Shown here in pieces: positions 1 to 7,844 of a stretch of DNA of 64,000 nt; positions within the stretch are counted from its first letter, which is position 1; every line of letters begins with the position of its first letter. This stretch comes from JAADHI01 sp964451325 (GTDB taxonomy: Bacteria > Nitrospirota > Nitrospiria > SBBL01 > JAADHI01), in the NCBI GenBank assembly GCA_964451325.1, contig CAYVHO010000009.1, forward strand, positions 31,093 through 95,092, read 5' to 3'. The notes under the pieces are model-generated. The model saw nothing but the letters and a program-made list of their open reading frames with translations, was not told the origin of the DNA and searched no databases. Both the position numbers and the translations under genes were made by a program.

Positions 1-184
1 GGAAAGTGGTGTTTGGTTTGCTCTGTTTACTTTGCCCTGGGGCGGCATGCTTTCGGAATCTTTTTTAAAGTCTGGTTTTTGGACCCGTTTTTCTTATTTG
101 ATTTCCTGGAGCATGATTTTTTTCAATGCCGTGTTGCTCTATCTTATCTCAGGCGGCTTGCGCATTAGAAAAACGGGGTCTTGA
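1..184 (+). CDS. C-terminal fragment of a membrane protein (5' end outside window)
   Basis: An open frame runs in from the left edge (first full codon at base 2) and stops with TGA at 182-184. The roughly 60 visible residues are rich in Phe, Leu, Trp and Ser, with one clear hydrophobic segment (SMIFFNAVLLYLISGGL) followed by a short basic tail ending RIRKTGS. This looks like the last membrane helix and cytoplasmic tail of an inner-membrane protein. The stop overlaps the ATG of the next gene (TGATG), so the two are probably translationally coupled. Too little is visible to name a family. Confidence 0.6.
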   Translation, partial: ESGVWFALFTLPWGGMLSESFLKSGFWTRFSYLISWSMIFFNAVLLYLISGGLRIRKTGS

Positions 185-1914
185 TGCGAAGCCCTTTTTC
201 CGTTTCCCTGATGATTCTTGTTGTTGATCTGCTTATTGCAAACCCTCTTTTTGCAAGAATCATCACGGTTCCGACAGATGTGAGTTCCATTCAGGCTGCG
301 ATTGATCAGGCCGTGTCAGGTGACACCGTCCAGGTAAGGCCGAGGGCCGAAGTCTACGAAGAAACCCTTATCTTAAAAGAAGGGGTCATTCTTGAGGGGC
401 TTGAAACCGCTAGAACGATTATTGATGGAAAGGGAGCAAATACCGTTATTACGGTCAGTGGCAACAATACGACGATTCGGAATTTGACGATTACAGGGGG
501 GCTCAGTGGGATTTCTGCAAGCAATATTTCAGGGCTCACCCTTTCCAACAACATTATTGTTGAGAATACAACAGGCTTTACTTGCCTGAATGCTAGTTTT
601 AGCCTCACCCAAAATACCATAGCCAATAACAAGGCCGAGGGGATTTCCTGTGCCAATAATCAAGGGGTTTCCATCACCATCAGCAATAATCTCATCACGA
701 ATAATGGCACAGGGATCAATTTGGGGAACATCGCCTCGGTGACCCTGAGCAATAATGGTTTTTATGGCAATGGCGGAAATGGAGCAGAAGGCTTATCTCC
801 AGTCAAGGCCGGAGACCCGCTTTTTGTGGCCCCCCTTAAAAATGATTACCACTTCAAAAGTACCTCCCCCAGTCCCTATCGCGGCAGTAATTTGTCAGAC
901 CCCGAAGACGACTTGGGAGCCTATGGTGGCACGGAGGCCGATGCGACCCCCTTCCAAATCCTGAGTTTGAGCGCAGTGGCTTCAGGGTCGGACAGCATTG
1001 ATCTGAGCTTTTCTGCCAATGAAGCCTATAACGTTGCGGGTTACAGAATTTATGTGGATAAAAACAAAGGCATTCATGAAAACCCGGATGTGAGAGACAC
1101 AACAATCTGTGTGAATAATCAATGTACCTTTACAATCACGGCATTGGATACGAGCCTGACGCAACCTGCGGCCCCGATGCTTCAACCTGCGATTACGGGA
1201 GATCAAAAACTATTTCTGGATTGGGTTCCCCCAACGGATCAGAGCACTGTTTCGACTTATAAAGTGTATTGGGGGACCGCTTCAGGGAACTATTCTGAGC
1301 CCGATTCGCCGATAGATATCGGGAATATCACATCATATTCCTTGCTGAATCTTGTGAATGGCACGCGCTATTTTGTCGCGGTAGCAGCACTTGCACAGCC
1401 GCGTTTTTATATCTCTATGACCGCCATTGATGGGGCTTCGCCGATCAACGAAAGTGGGTTTTTTGAGGATAAAGAAGTCATCTTCACAACAGCGGCCGCC
1501 CTTGAAAGCCCCTTGTCGAACGAAGTCCAGGAATTTCCAGAGGCCGTCATTGGTTTTCCTGACCTGCCCGACGAAGGGGGTTGTTTTATCGCCACAGTCG
1601 CTTATGGTTCACATTTGCAGCCGCATGTCCAAATTCTCAGGACCTTTCGAGATGACTACCTGCTTAAAAATACACTGGGAAGACGTTTTGTCTCTTTTTA
1701 TTACCACTACGGCCCCTCATGGGCGAACTTCATTGCGCAGCACGAATTTCTTAAATCCCTTGTCCGACTATTGCTTTTGCCGCTTGTTGGGCTGTCCTAT
1801 TTTTTGCTCACGACCACAATGATTCAAAAAGTCGTTTTTTTGCTGGTTTTGTTTCTCTTTCTTGTTTTACTCGTGAAGCGCAGAACAAATCGTCAAAGCA
1901 GGTTTTTATTTTGA
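184..1914 (+). CDS. Secreted beta-helix / FnIII protein with CFI-box C-terminus
   Basis: A 576-residue exported protein. An N-terminal signal peptide ends near NPLFA, followed by the opening typical of right-handed parallel beta-helix proteins (SSIQAAIDQAVSGDTVQV) and Asn-rich rungs to about residue 210. Two fibronectin-III-like stretches follow (about 260-330 and 335-410; YKVYWGTASGNY in the second). The C-terminus carries the CFI-box motif CFIATVAYGS near residue 465 and then two hydrophobic stretches ending in VKRR, an arrangement thought to act as a sorting or anchoring tail. ATG 184 is chosen over TTG 181 because it overlaps the upstream stop. Its own TGA overlaps the TTG of the next gene. 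The domains suggest surface adhesion or carbohydrate contact, but no catalytic site is visible. Confidence 0.75.
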   Translation: MRSPFSVSLMILVVDLLIANPLFARIITVPTDVSSIQAAIDQAVSGDTVQVRPRAEVYEETLILKEGVILEGLETARTIIDGKGANTVITVSGNNTTIRNLTITGGLSGISASNISGLTLSNNIIVENTTGFTCLNASFSLTQNTIANNKAEGISCANNQGVSITISNNLITNNGTGINLGNIASVTLSNNGFYGNGGNGAEGLSPVKAGDPLFVAPLKNDYHFKSTSPSPYRGSNLSDPEDDLGAYGGTEADATPFQILSLSAVASGSDSIDLSFSANEAYNVAGYRIYVDKNKGIHENPDVRDTTICVNNQCTFTITALDTSLTQPAAPMLQPAITGDQKLFLDWVPPTDQSTVSTYKVYWGTASGNYSEPDSPIDIGNITSYSLLNLVNGTRYFVAVAALAQPRFYISMTAIDGASPINESGFFEDKEVIFTTAAALESPLSNEVQEFPEAVIGFPDLPDEGGCFIATVAYGSHLQPHVQILRTFRDDYLLKNTLGRRFVSFYYHYGPSWANFIAQHEFLKSLVRLLLLPLVGLSYFLLTTTMIQKVVFLLVLFLFLVLLVKRRTNRQSRFLF

Positions 1915-2558
1915 AGATATCCAGGGCCATTTTTTTGGCCACTCTGCTCTCATTTCTGCTCTCTCTTCTTTGGCGACCTTCTGTAGAAGCGGCGGATGCA
2001 CGGTGGGTGATTGCAATCAAAGGCGGTTTGTTTGCACCCAGCCTTGCAAATTGGCAGCGTCAGTATGACAATTCACAAGACACGGCACTTGCTTTGGAAC
2101 TTGGATTTAAAGTGACGCCTCGTCTGGAAATTGGTTTAGAGGGCGCATCTTTTTCCGCTGAGGGAAAGGCTGTTACGACTTCAGGCAGAGTCAGTGGGGT
2201 CAATCAAAATTTTAAACTCTTTCCTGTTCAGGCTTATCTTGTGTATCGCTTTATTTTTTATAAAGATCAAGCCTTTGTTCCTTATTTAGGGGGAGGTTAC
2301 AGCCGCTTTAGCTATCAAGGCGAGGTGGAAGGAGGGGAAAAGGTCAGTGGCGCACAAGAAGGGAGCCATTTTCGTGGGGGTCTTTCGCTGCTTTTGGATG
2401 CCTTAGACCCGCGTACTGCAACAAACGCTGAAGATTGGGGGCTGATCAATAGTTATCTCTTTCTTGAGACGCAATATGCCGAGGTAGACGATTTTGGGGA
2501 TTCCGCGATTGATCTGGGGGGATGGAGCTACTTCACGGGTCTGCGCTATGAATTTTAG
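1911..2558 (+). CDS. Outer-membrane beta-barrel protein (OmpW/OMP_b-brl-like)
   Basis: A 215-residue protein with a cleavable signal peptide (hydrophobic core IFLATLLSFLLSLL, cleavage near VEAADA). The mature part has alternating aromatic and polar residues typical of barrel strands (YLVYRFIFYKDQAFVPYLGG) and ends in Phe (LRYEF), the usual C-terminal signal for outer-membrane insertion by BAM. Its length fits an eight-stranded barrel. It starts at TTG 1911, overlapping the stop of the CFI-box gene by four bases, so it is probably expressed only with that gene. Substrate or partner is unknown; a role displaying or exporting the upstream protein is inference from the coupling. Confidence 0.75.
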   Translation: MKISRAIFLATLLSFLLSLLWRPSVEAADARWVIAIKGGLFAPSLANWQRQYDNSQDTALALELGFKVTPRLEIGLEGASFSAEGKAVTTSGRVSGVNQNFKLFPVQAYLVYRFIFYKDQAFVPYLGGGYSRFSYQGEVEGGEKVSGAQEGSHFRGGLSLLLDALDPRTATNAEDWGLINSYLFLETQYAEVDDFGDSAIDLGGWSYFTGLRYEF

Positions 2559-2562
2559 GCTT

Positions 2563-4314
2563 TTATTGAGGGCATGTCTTGGCCTTATTTGAAAAAAAAT
2601 CCATAATCGTTTCCACGATTTTATCCATCGCAATCATCTGTTTTTCGCCTGTTTTGCGGTCTTTGAGTTCTACGCTATTTGTTGCAAGGTTGCGTTCACT
2701 CACGACCACTTGAAAGGGCATACCCAAGAGGTCGGCATCATTAAACTTAACCCCTGCTCTTTCCTTTCTATCCTCAAAAAGCACCGATAGGCCCTGGGTT
2801 TCAAAGGCCTCCGCAAGTTTTAAGGCCGCATCCATCACCGGTGCTTTTTTCTCTTGCATGGGGATAATTTCAAGATCAAAGGGGGCGATTTGTTGGGGCC
2901 AGACGATGCCGCGTTCATCGTGGTTTTGTTCGATGGCCGCAGCGACGATCCGAGAAACACCGATGCCATAACATCCCATGACAAAGTGCTGTTTTTTGCC
3001 ATTTTTATCCAAAAAAGTGGCATCCATCGTTTCGCTGTATTTAGTGCCCAACATAAAAACATGGCCGACTTCGATCCCTCGGTCGATGGCAAGTTGGCCT
3101 TCACATCGCGGACAGGAGTCCCCAGCGACGGCATTTCTGAGGTCGGCATAACGGTCTATCTCAAAATCACGTCCTGCGACGGCGTGTTTAAAGTGAGTGT
3201 CTTTTTTATTTGCGCCGATGATGCATTCGCTTAAAAGTTTTATCGAGAAATCGGCAATAATTTCGAGCCCTTCAAGCCCGACCGGGCCGGAAAAACCAGA
3301 GGGGCCGCCAGTTACGGCCTCGACGGTTTTATGGTCTGCGAGATTGAGTGTCTCTGCACCCAACAGTTTTTGTAATTTGATTTCGTTTATTTCGTGATGC
3401 CCTGCAACAAGCACAGCGACAGGTAAGTCATTGGCGACAAAGAGTAGGGTTTTAACAAGCTGCTTAGGCTGAACCTTTAAAAAGGCGCAGACGTCTTCGA
3501 CCGATTTTTGTCCGGGGGTGTCGAGGGCTTCTATTTTATTTAAAGCCAGTGCTTGATCTAAGGTTTCTGGTTTTTCAAGCCTTGTTTCTGCACGATCGGG
3601 CAATTCAGCCCGTTCGACATTTGCGGCATAATCGCATTTCTGACAGGAGGCGATGGCATCTTCTCCGGTTTGTGCGAGTACCATAAATTCGTGGGAGGAT
3701 GAGCCCCCGATCTGACCCGTATCGGCCTCGACTGCACGAAAATGCAATCCGATGCGTCGGAAGATATTGTGATAAGTGTCGTACATCGTTTGATAGGTCT
3801 TCTCGGCTGCTTCAGGATCGGCATCAAAACTATAGGCATCTTTCATCAAAAATTCCCGTCCACGCATGAGCCCAAAACGCGGACGGATTTCATCCCGAAA
3901 CTTGGTTTGAATCTGAAAAAAATTAAGTGGCAATTGTTTGTAGGAGCGGACTTCACGTCGCACAAGATCGGTGATAATTTCTTCGTGGGTCGGGCCGAGA
4001 CAAAAATCACGGTTGTGTCGATCTTGAAGCCGCATCAACTCTCGCCCGTATTTGTCCCAGCGTCCGGTCTCCTGCCACAGTTCAGCAGGTTGTAAAGCAG
4101 GCAATAAGACTTCCTGGGCTCCCGCTTTTTCCATCTCTTCTCTCACAATTTTTTCGACCTTTGAGAGCACACGACGTCCAAGGGGCAGCAGGGAATAGAT
4201 ACCCGCTGCGACCTTTCGCATCAGACCTGCACGTAGCATGAGTTTGTGGCTGATGGTCTCCGCATCCGAAGGGTCATCACGCAGCGTGGGAATCAGTAAT
4301 TTAGAATAGTGCAT
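2563..4314 (-). CDS. proS: Prolyl-tRNA synthetase (bacterial type)
   Basis: A 583-residue class II aminoacyl-tRNA synthetase that charges tRNA-Pro. The N-terminal catalytic part opens MHYSKLLIPTLRDDPSDAE and contains LGPTHEEIITDLVRREV and FQIQTKFRDEIRPRFGLMRG. An inserted editing domain (about residues 225-390, with GPSGFSGPVGLEG) clears Ala-tRNA-Pro. The second half of the catalytic core (ETMDATFLDKNGK, CYGIGVSR) and the anticodon-binding domain follow. ATG 4314 is preferred to a further upstream start because it has an AAGGAG box about 8 bases upstream and matches the family N-terminus. It converges on the outer-membrane gene with four bases between stops. Confidence 0.97.
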   Translation of the reverse strand: MHYSKLLIPTLRDDPSDAETISHKLMLRAGLMRKVAAGIYSLLPLGRRVLSKVEKIVREEMEKAGAQEVLLPALQPAELWQETGRWDKYGRELMRLQDRHNRDFCLGPTHEEIITDLVRREVRSYKQLPLNFFQIQTKFRDEIRPRFGLMRGREFLMKDAYSFDADPEAAEKTYQTMYDTYHNIFRRIGLHFRAVEADTGQIGGSSSHEFMVLAQTGEDAIASCQKCDYAANVERAELPDRAETRLEKPETLDQALALNKIEALDTPGQKSVEDVCAFLKVQPKQLVKTLLFVANDLPVAVLVAGHHEINEIKLQKLLGAETLNLADHKTVEAVTGGPSGFSGPVGLEGLEIIADFSIKLLSECIIGANKKDTHFKHAVAGRDFEIDRYADLRNAVAGDSCPRCEGQLAIDRGIEVGHVFMLGTKYSETMDATFLDKNGKKQHFVMGCYGIGVSRIVAAAIEQNHDERGIVWPQQIAPFDLEIIPMQEKKAPVMDAALKLAEAFETQGLSVLFEDRKERAGVKFNDADLLGMPFQVVVSERNLATNSVELKDRKTGEKQMIAMDKIVETIMDFFSNKAKTCPQ

Positions 4315-4441
4315 GGTCGTTTTCTCCTTTATTGAGGTCGGACATACTACATCAGTTTCATGTGAAATCAAAGCGAGCGCAGGAATTTTTCCAATACCTC
4401 AAAGCACTTCAAGCGCAATCAGAAATGCCTTAATCACACCG

Positions 4442-4465
4442 ACCCCCCTCTTTTGGGGGGATTGA
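4442..4465 (+). repeat. 24-bp palindromic intergenic repeat, copy 1
   Basis: Six C, a six-base loop (TCTTTT) and six G, flanked by A on the left and ATTGA on the right. A second copy lies at 62335-62358 on the other strand with 23 of 24 bases identical; the only difference is in the loop. Identity extends beyond the palindrome into the ATTGA flank, so this is a shared element and not two chance hairpins. Confidence 0.7.
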
Positions 4466-4643
4466 CGCGCTAAAAAGACTATGTTAAAAACCGCGCAATC
4501 AACACATTTCTTTTTTATATTTTAGACGGTGCGCTCATATCAGGTCGCCGCCATTGGGATCGCTTCGCTAATGCAATATTTAGCCTTGATCCCGATTTTT
4601 GTAAGATCCCTTTTCTGTATGTAGAGAAGGTTTGTTCTAGTCA

Positions 4644-4660
4644 GGAACCCACCAGGTTCC
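4644..4660 (+). promoter_or_regulatory. Hairpin in the leader of the lipoprotein gene
   Basis: Perfect six-base arms GGAACC and GGTTCC around the loop CACCA, ending 14 bases before the AAAGGA ribosome-binding site of the gene starting at 4689. It could stabilise the mRNA 5' end or modulate initiation. There is no T run, so it is not a simple terminator. Confidence 0.4.
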
Positions 4661-4688
4661 CCCAACAATCAAAGAAAGGACACCCAGG

Positions 4689-7421
4689 GTGAAAATTAAA
4701 CATCTGACATGCATGAGTGTAATGTTTGTGGTCTTGATTGCAATAGCAGGATGCAATAATGGTGGTGGTGGCAGTCCTCCGCTTGTAAGAGGAACTGTTT
4801 CAGGCAAGGTTGTCTCGACAGCGACGGGCGAAGGCATTCCTGGTGCAAGTATTCGCGCAGGAGATGCAAGTACGATTTCGGCTATGGATGGCACCTATAC
4901 CTTGACACCGCTTGTGGCTGAACGTGTTGTGATTCATATTGATGCAGCGGGTTTTGCCGAAACCTTTCAAGTGACCCGTGTCATGACCGAAGAAACCGCA
5001 TTTCTTGATGTGAAACTGCTTTTGATTGGGGTCTCAGAAGTTGTGGATGTTGCTTCGGGTGGCACGGTAACCATCCCCAATTCGAGTGGACAAATCAGTA
5101 TTCCAGCGGGCGGCCTTGTTCCAATGGGGGGCGGTGCTGCCTCCGCCAACGTGAATGTGGCGCTCACGGCCATCAATCCGGCCATTGATCCGGATGTCAT
5201 GCCGGGAGACTTTACGGCCATACTTGCAGGCGATAGCGTCCCGGTTGCGATTGAAAGTTTTGGTGCCTTACGTGTGGATGTGCGAGACGATAACGGGGAA
5301 CGATACACCCTGGTCGCAGAACAAAGTGCGAGCATTCGCATCCCCGTCGGGACACTGTCAGATTCGCCACCCGCGACCATTCCTTTATTGATCTTTAACG
5401 AAACCACGGGTCTTTGGGTTGAAGAAGGCGTCGCGACGCTCGCAGGAAGCGCGCCCGATCAATTTTACGTGGGCACCATTCAGCGTTTTGGGGCCTGGAA
5501 TGCCGACAGACCCCTGGACACAATCTTTGTCTCAGGCTGTGTCCGAGATACTGCGAATCAGATTGTTTCGAACGTGAGGGTCAGCACAAAGGGCATCAAC
5601 TATTCCGGTACGGCTTCTGATTTCACAAATGCCGAGGGCAACTTCCGCGTGGCGATGCGTCGTGTTGGCTTGGCGACGCTCAGTGTGACTTTTTTAGATG
5701 TGGACGGAAAGCTTGTCACCACGTCCATCAATGTGGGTCCTTTTGCGGAGAATGTTACGCTGGAAGACTGTATTGTGACAGAACCTGTGCCCCTTCAGAT
5801 CACTGCACGGTCACTGCCAGGGGCAGGTGTGGACAGGGCCTACAGCGCAACATTTACGGCCACAAATGGCACCCCGCCCTATGACTGGCAAGTTATTTCC
5901 GGAAACTTGCCGCCAGGCCTCACGCTCAACAGTGCAACAGGTCTGATCAGTGGCATACCAACCGAAGCGGGTTTCTTCACCGGCACCATTCAGGTGCAGG
6001 ACAGCTCGGTACCCCCACAGTCGGCGGAAACAAGCTTCTTCATCTCCGTGACCGCAGCGCCAGCCTTTGAGATTGCCACACGGTCTCTTCCATCCGGCAT
6101 CGTGGATACGGTCTATAATGCGAGTCTGATTGCATTGAATGGCACACTGCCCTACGACTGGAGTCTGCTCTCTGGAGATTTACCCGCTGGTCTGACCCTC
6201 AGTACAAACGGTCAGATCAGCGGCACACCTACAGTAGCGGGGACTTTTAACCTTACGATTCAGGTGCAAGATAGTGCGACTCCTCCGCAGATGCTGGAGT
6301 CACCATTTACACTGATCATCTCATCTCCCAATACATCGGTATTGACCGTAACGATTAGCGGAAATGGAAGCGGGACAATCACCAGCGACCTGAATGGGTT
6401 CAGTTGTGGTTTCGGTTGTACGGAATACCCCACTGACACGGTTGTCACACTCACAGCCACAGCACTCGAAGGCTCCAAGTTTACCGGATGGAGTGGAGAC
6501 TGTACCGGGATTGGAAGCTGTATTGTCACGATGGATTCAAACAAGTCGGTCACGGCCAGTTTTACACCCGACCTTGGCCTGAATGTCATACTCGCTGATC
6601 CGGCTTACACCGTGCTTGGGATGACCTCCCGTGTAAGCCTCGGAGTCCCAGGGAACCTGGGTGCAATTATGTTTTCCTCAGACGCATCCACTCTCAATAT
6701 CGTCGGTGCTTCCGAGGCCTCGAGTGCGGCACTTTATTCAGTTCCACTTACACGAGATACCAATAATCGAGTCAATACATTGGGGACTGGAAGTCTTGTT
6801 TTTAGCGCATCCGATATATCTGCGGGACTTTCGGTCAAACCGGGAACGGAAACCCTCTTCTTTACCCGATACTCAAATAACGTCCTGTCTCAGCGAGTTG
6901 GAGACACGATAACCGATTATCCCTTGGCCGGGTTGGGGATTCCTACTTCCGTTGGCGCAGCCATTTTTGCGCCATCAACGCTTCCAAATACAGGAGATCT
7001 CCTTCTCTCTACCTATTCCTCTGGTCAGGTTTTTACCGTTGCGCTGACTGATAATGGGAATGGCACCTTTACGCCCGATACGGCAACTCTTTTCGTCGAT
7101 TTACCCAATGGTGCTGGCGGAGGGATCAGTTATATTCCCTCTGGGACTTATGAGGGAGATCTCATTTACGTGAATTGGAGTAATGGAACAATCGACATCG
7201 TCGATATTGACCCGTCAACTGGTTTTCCGATTGACGCAGTCACAAACCAAGCCACCCTTGGAACAACAAACCCCAAGATTACACCCTTTGCTTCGGGTCT
7301 TGGAAGAGGTCCTTGGGGGCTGACCTTTGATCCAATAAGCAACGATCTTTTTCTGACGACCTGGGGAGGAGCACCATCGAATACCCTCATCCAGATTACG
7401 GGGTTTCCATCACTCCCTTAA
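4689..7421 (+). CDS. Large modular lipoprotein: CarboxypepD_reg, two He_PIG Ig-like, InlB-type repeat
   Basis: A 910-residue lipoprotein. The signal peptide has the lipobox IAGC (Cys about residue 22), followed by a Gly-rich linker. Domains in order: a carboxypeptidase-regulatory-like fold (about 34-110; GKVVSTATGEGIPGASIRAG), a beta-rich region, a second regulatory-like fold (about 280-350), two putative Ig domains of the He_PIG type (about 370-455 and 460-545; LPPGLTLNSATGLISGIPT and LPAGLTLSTNGQISGTPT), a divergent InlB B-repeat (about 550-625; GSKFTGWSGDCTGIGSC), and a C-terminal part that may form a propeller. Start GTG 4689 has AAAGGA upstream. No enzymatic motif is seen. A surface adhesion or scaffolding role is likely but inferred. 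Confidence 0.8.
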   Translation: MKIKHLTCMSVMFVVLIAIAGCNNGGGGSPPLVRGTVSGKVVSTATGEGIPGASIRAGDASTISAMDGTYTLTPLVAERVVIHIDAAGFAETFQVTRVMTEETAFLDVKLLLIGVSEVVDVASGGTVTIPNSSGQISIPAGGLVPMGGGAASANVNVALTAINPAIDPDVMPGDFTAILAGDSVPVAIESFGALRVDVRDDNGERYTLVAEQSASIRIPVGTLSDSPPATIPLLIFNETTGLWVEEGVATLAGSAPDQFYVGTIQRFGAWNADRPLDTIFVSGCVRDTANQIVSNVRVSTKGINYSGTASDFTNAEGNFRVAMRRVGLATLSVTFLDVDGKLVTTSINVGPFAENVTLEDCIVTEPVPLQITARSLPGAGVDRAYSATFTATNGTPPYDWQVISGNLPPGLTLNSATGLISGIPTEAGFFTGTIQVQDSSVPPQSAETSFFISVTAAPAFEIATRSLPSGIVDTVYNASLIALNGTLPYDWSLLSGDLPAGLTLSTNGQISGTPTVAGTFNLTIQVQDSATPPQMLESPFTLIISSPNTSVLTVTISGNGSGTITSDLNGFSCGFGCTEYPTDTVVTLTATALEGSKFTGWSGDCTGIGSCIVTMDSNKSVTASFTPDLGLNVILADPAYTVLGMTSRVSLGVPGNLGAIMFSSDASTLNIVGASEASSAALYSVPLTRDTNNRVNTLGTGSLVFSASDISAGLSVKPGTETLFFTRYSNNVLSQRVGDTITDYPLAGLGIPTSVGAAIFAPSTLPNTGDLLLSTYSSGQVFTVALTDNGNGTFTPDTATLFVDLPNGAGGGISYIPSGTYEGDLIYVNWSNGTIDIVDIDPSTGFPIDAVTNQATLGTTNPKITPFASGLGRGPWGLTFDPISNDLFLTTWGGAPSNTLIQITGFPSLP

Positions 7422-7528
7422 AGTTCTCTTCAAATGTTGCTGTTTGGAGCGATTTTTATAGTCAGATGAGTTCTCTATCACCCCCGTGCAGGTGAGCGGT
7501 CTGCAGTGAGGGTCTAAAGAAATAAGGA

Positions 7529-7553
7529 AGGCGTTTCCGAGGGAGAAGCGCCT
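7529..7553 (+). other. Hairpin downstream of the modular lipoprotein
   Basis: Arms AGGCGTTTC and GAAGCGCCT (one G-T wobble) around a seven-base loop. It sits just upstream of a second hairpin at 7561-7592, so the transcript end carries two stem-loops in tandem. It could be a 3'-UTR stabiliser or part of a small RNA. Confidence 0.35.
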
Positions 7554-7560
7554 AACATTA

Positions 7561-7592
7561 AGAAGGGCTTGGTTCAAAAGACCCAAGTCCTT
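7561..7592 (+). terminator. Probable terminator after the modular lipoprotein gene
   Basis: A long inverted repeat: AAGAAGG-G-CTTGG on the left pairs with CCAAG-T-CCTTCTT on the right across a short A-rich loop, with the right arm running into a short T stretch. It is about 140 bases after the lipoprotein stop and on the correct side to end that transcript. The T run is short, so termination may be partial. Confidence 0.5.
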
Positions 7593-7637
7593 CTTTTCGC
7601 TTTCCCCTTGAATACAGATCAAGCAAATCATTTATGA

Positions 7638-7844
7638 AATGCGGTCAATGGCAATTATGACCTGAATGTCGGTGAGGTCATCAGTGAAGCCTGGGCCAAA
7701 ACCAAGGGGGCAAAATCATCCCTGCTGCTCGCCTTCGTTTTATATGGTTCTATTTTAATGTCGTTCTTGGCTTTTTATTTACCGCAAGCCTATTTAAGGC
7801 TGAAGCGCAGCAAGTGGCGCGATTTGATGAGGCGCATTCCTTAA
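7638..7844 (+). pseudogene. Remnant of a small membrane protein gene
   Basis: Bases 7638-7844 are open in one frame and encode about 68 residues beginning NAVNGNYDLNVGEVISEAW and continuing through AKTKGAK into a hydrophobic segment (SLLLAFVLYGSILMSFLAFYL). There is no ATG, GTG or TTG before the conserved-looking start; an in-frame TGA lies at 7635-7637. The other frame over the last 100 bases also encodes a hydrophobic stretch followed by a polar tail, which suggests a frameshift. The GEVISEAWxKTKGAK stretch resembles the N-terminus of multi-helix membrane proteins, but I cannot name the family with confidence. It runs tail to tail into the yjjJ-like gene, with the stops overlapping. Confidence 0.4.

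Larger units (their letters stand above)
4315..4688. other. Intergenic region between proS and the modular lipoprotein gene
   Basis: About 370 bases without a gene, between two divergent genes. It holds a G/C-tract palindrome (4442-4465), a GGGATC...GATCCC inverted pair (about 4556-4594) followed by a short T run, and a hairpin just before the lipoprotein start (4644-4660). I see no RNA gene and no convincing sigma-70 promoter pair. Confidence 0.5.

Noticed and set aside
7410..7631. 73-codon minus-strand open frame after the lipoprotein gene
   Set aside because: It overlaps the terminator-like stem-loops and has no ribosome-binding site or recognisable motif.
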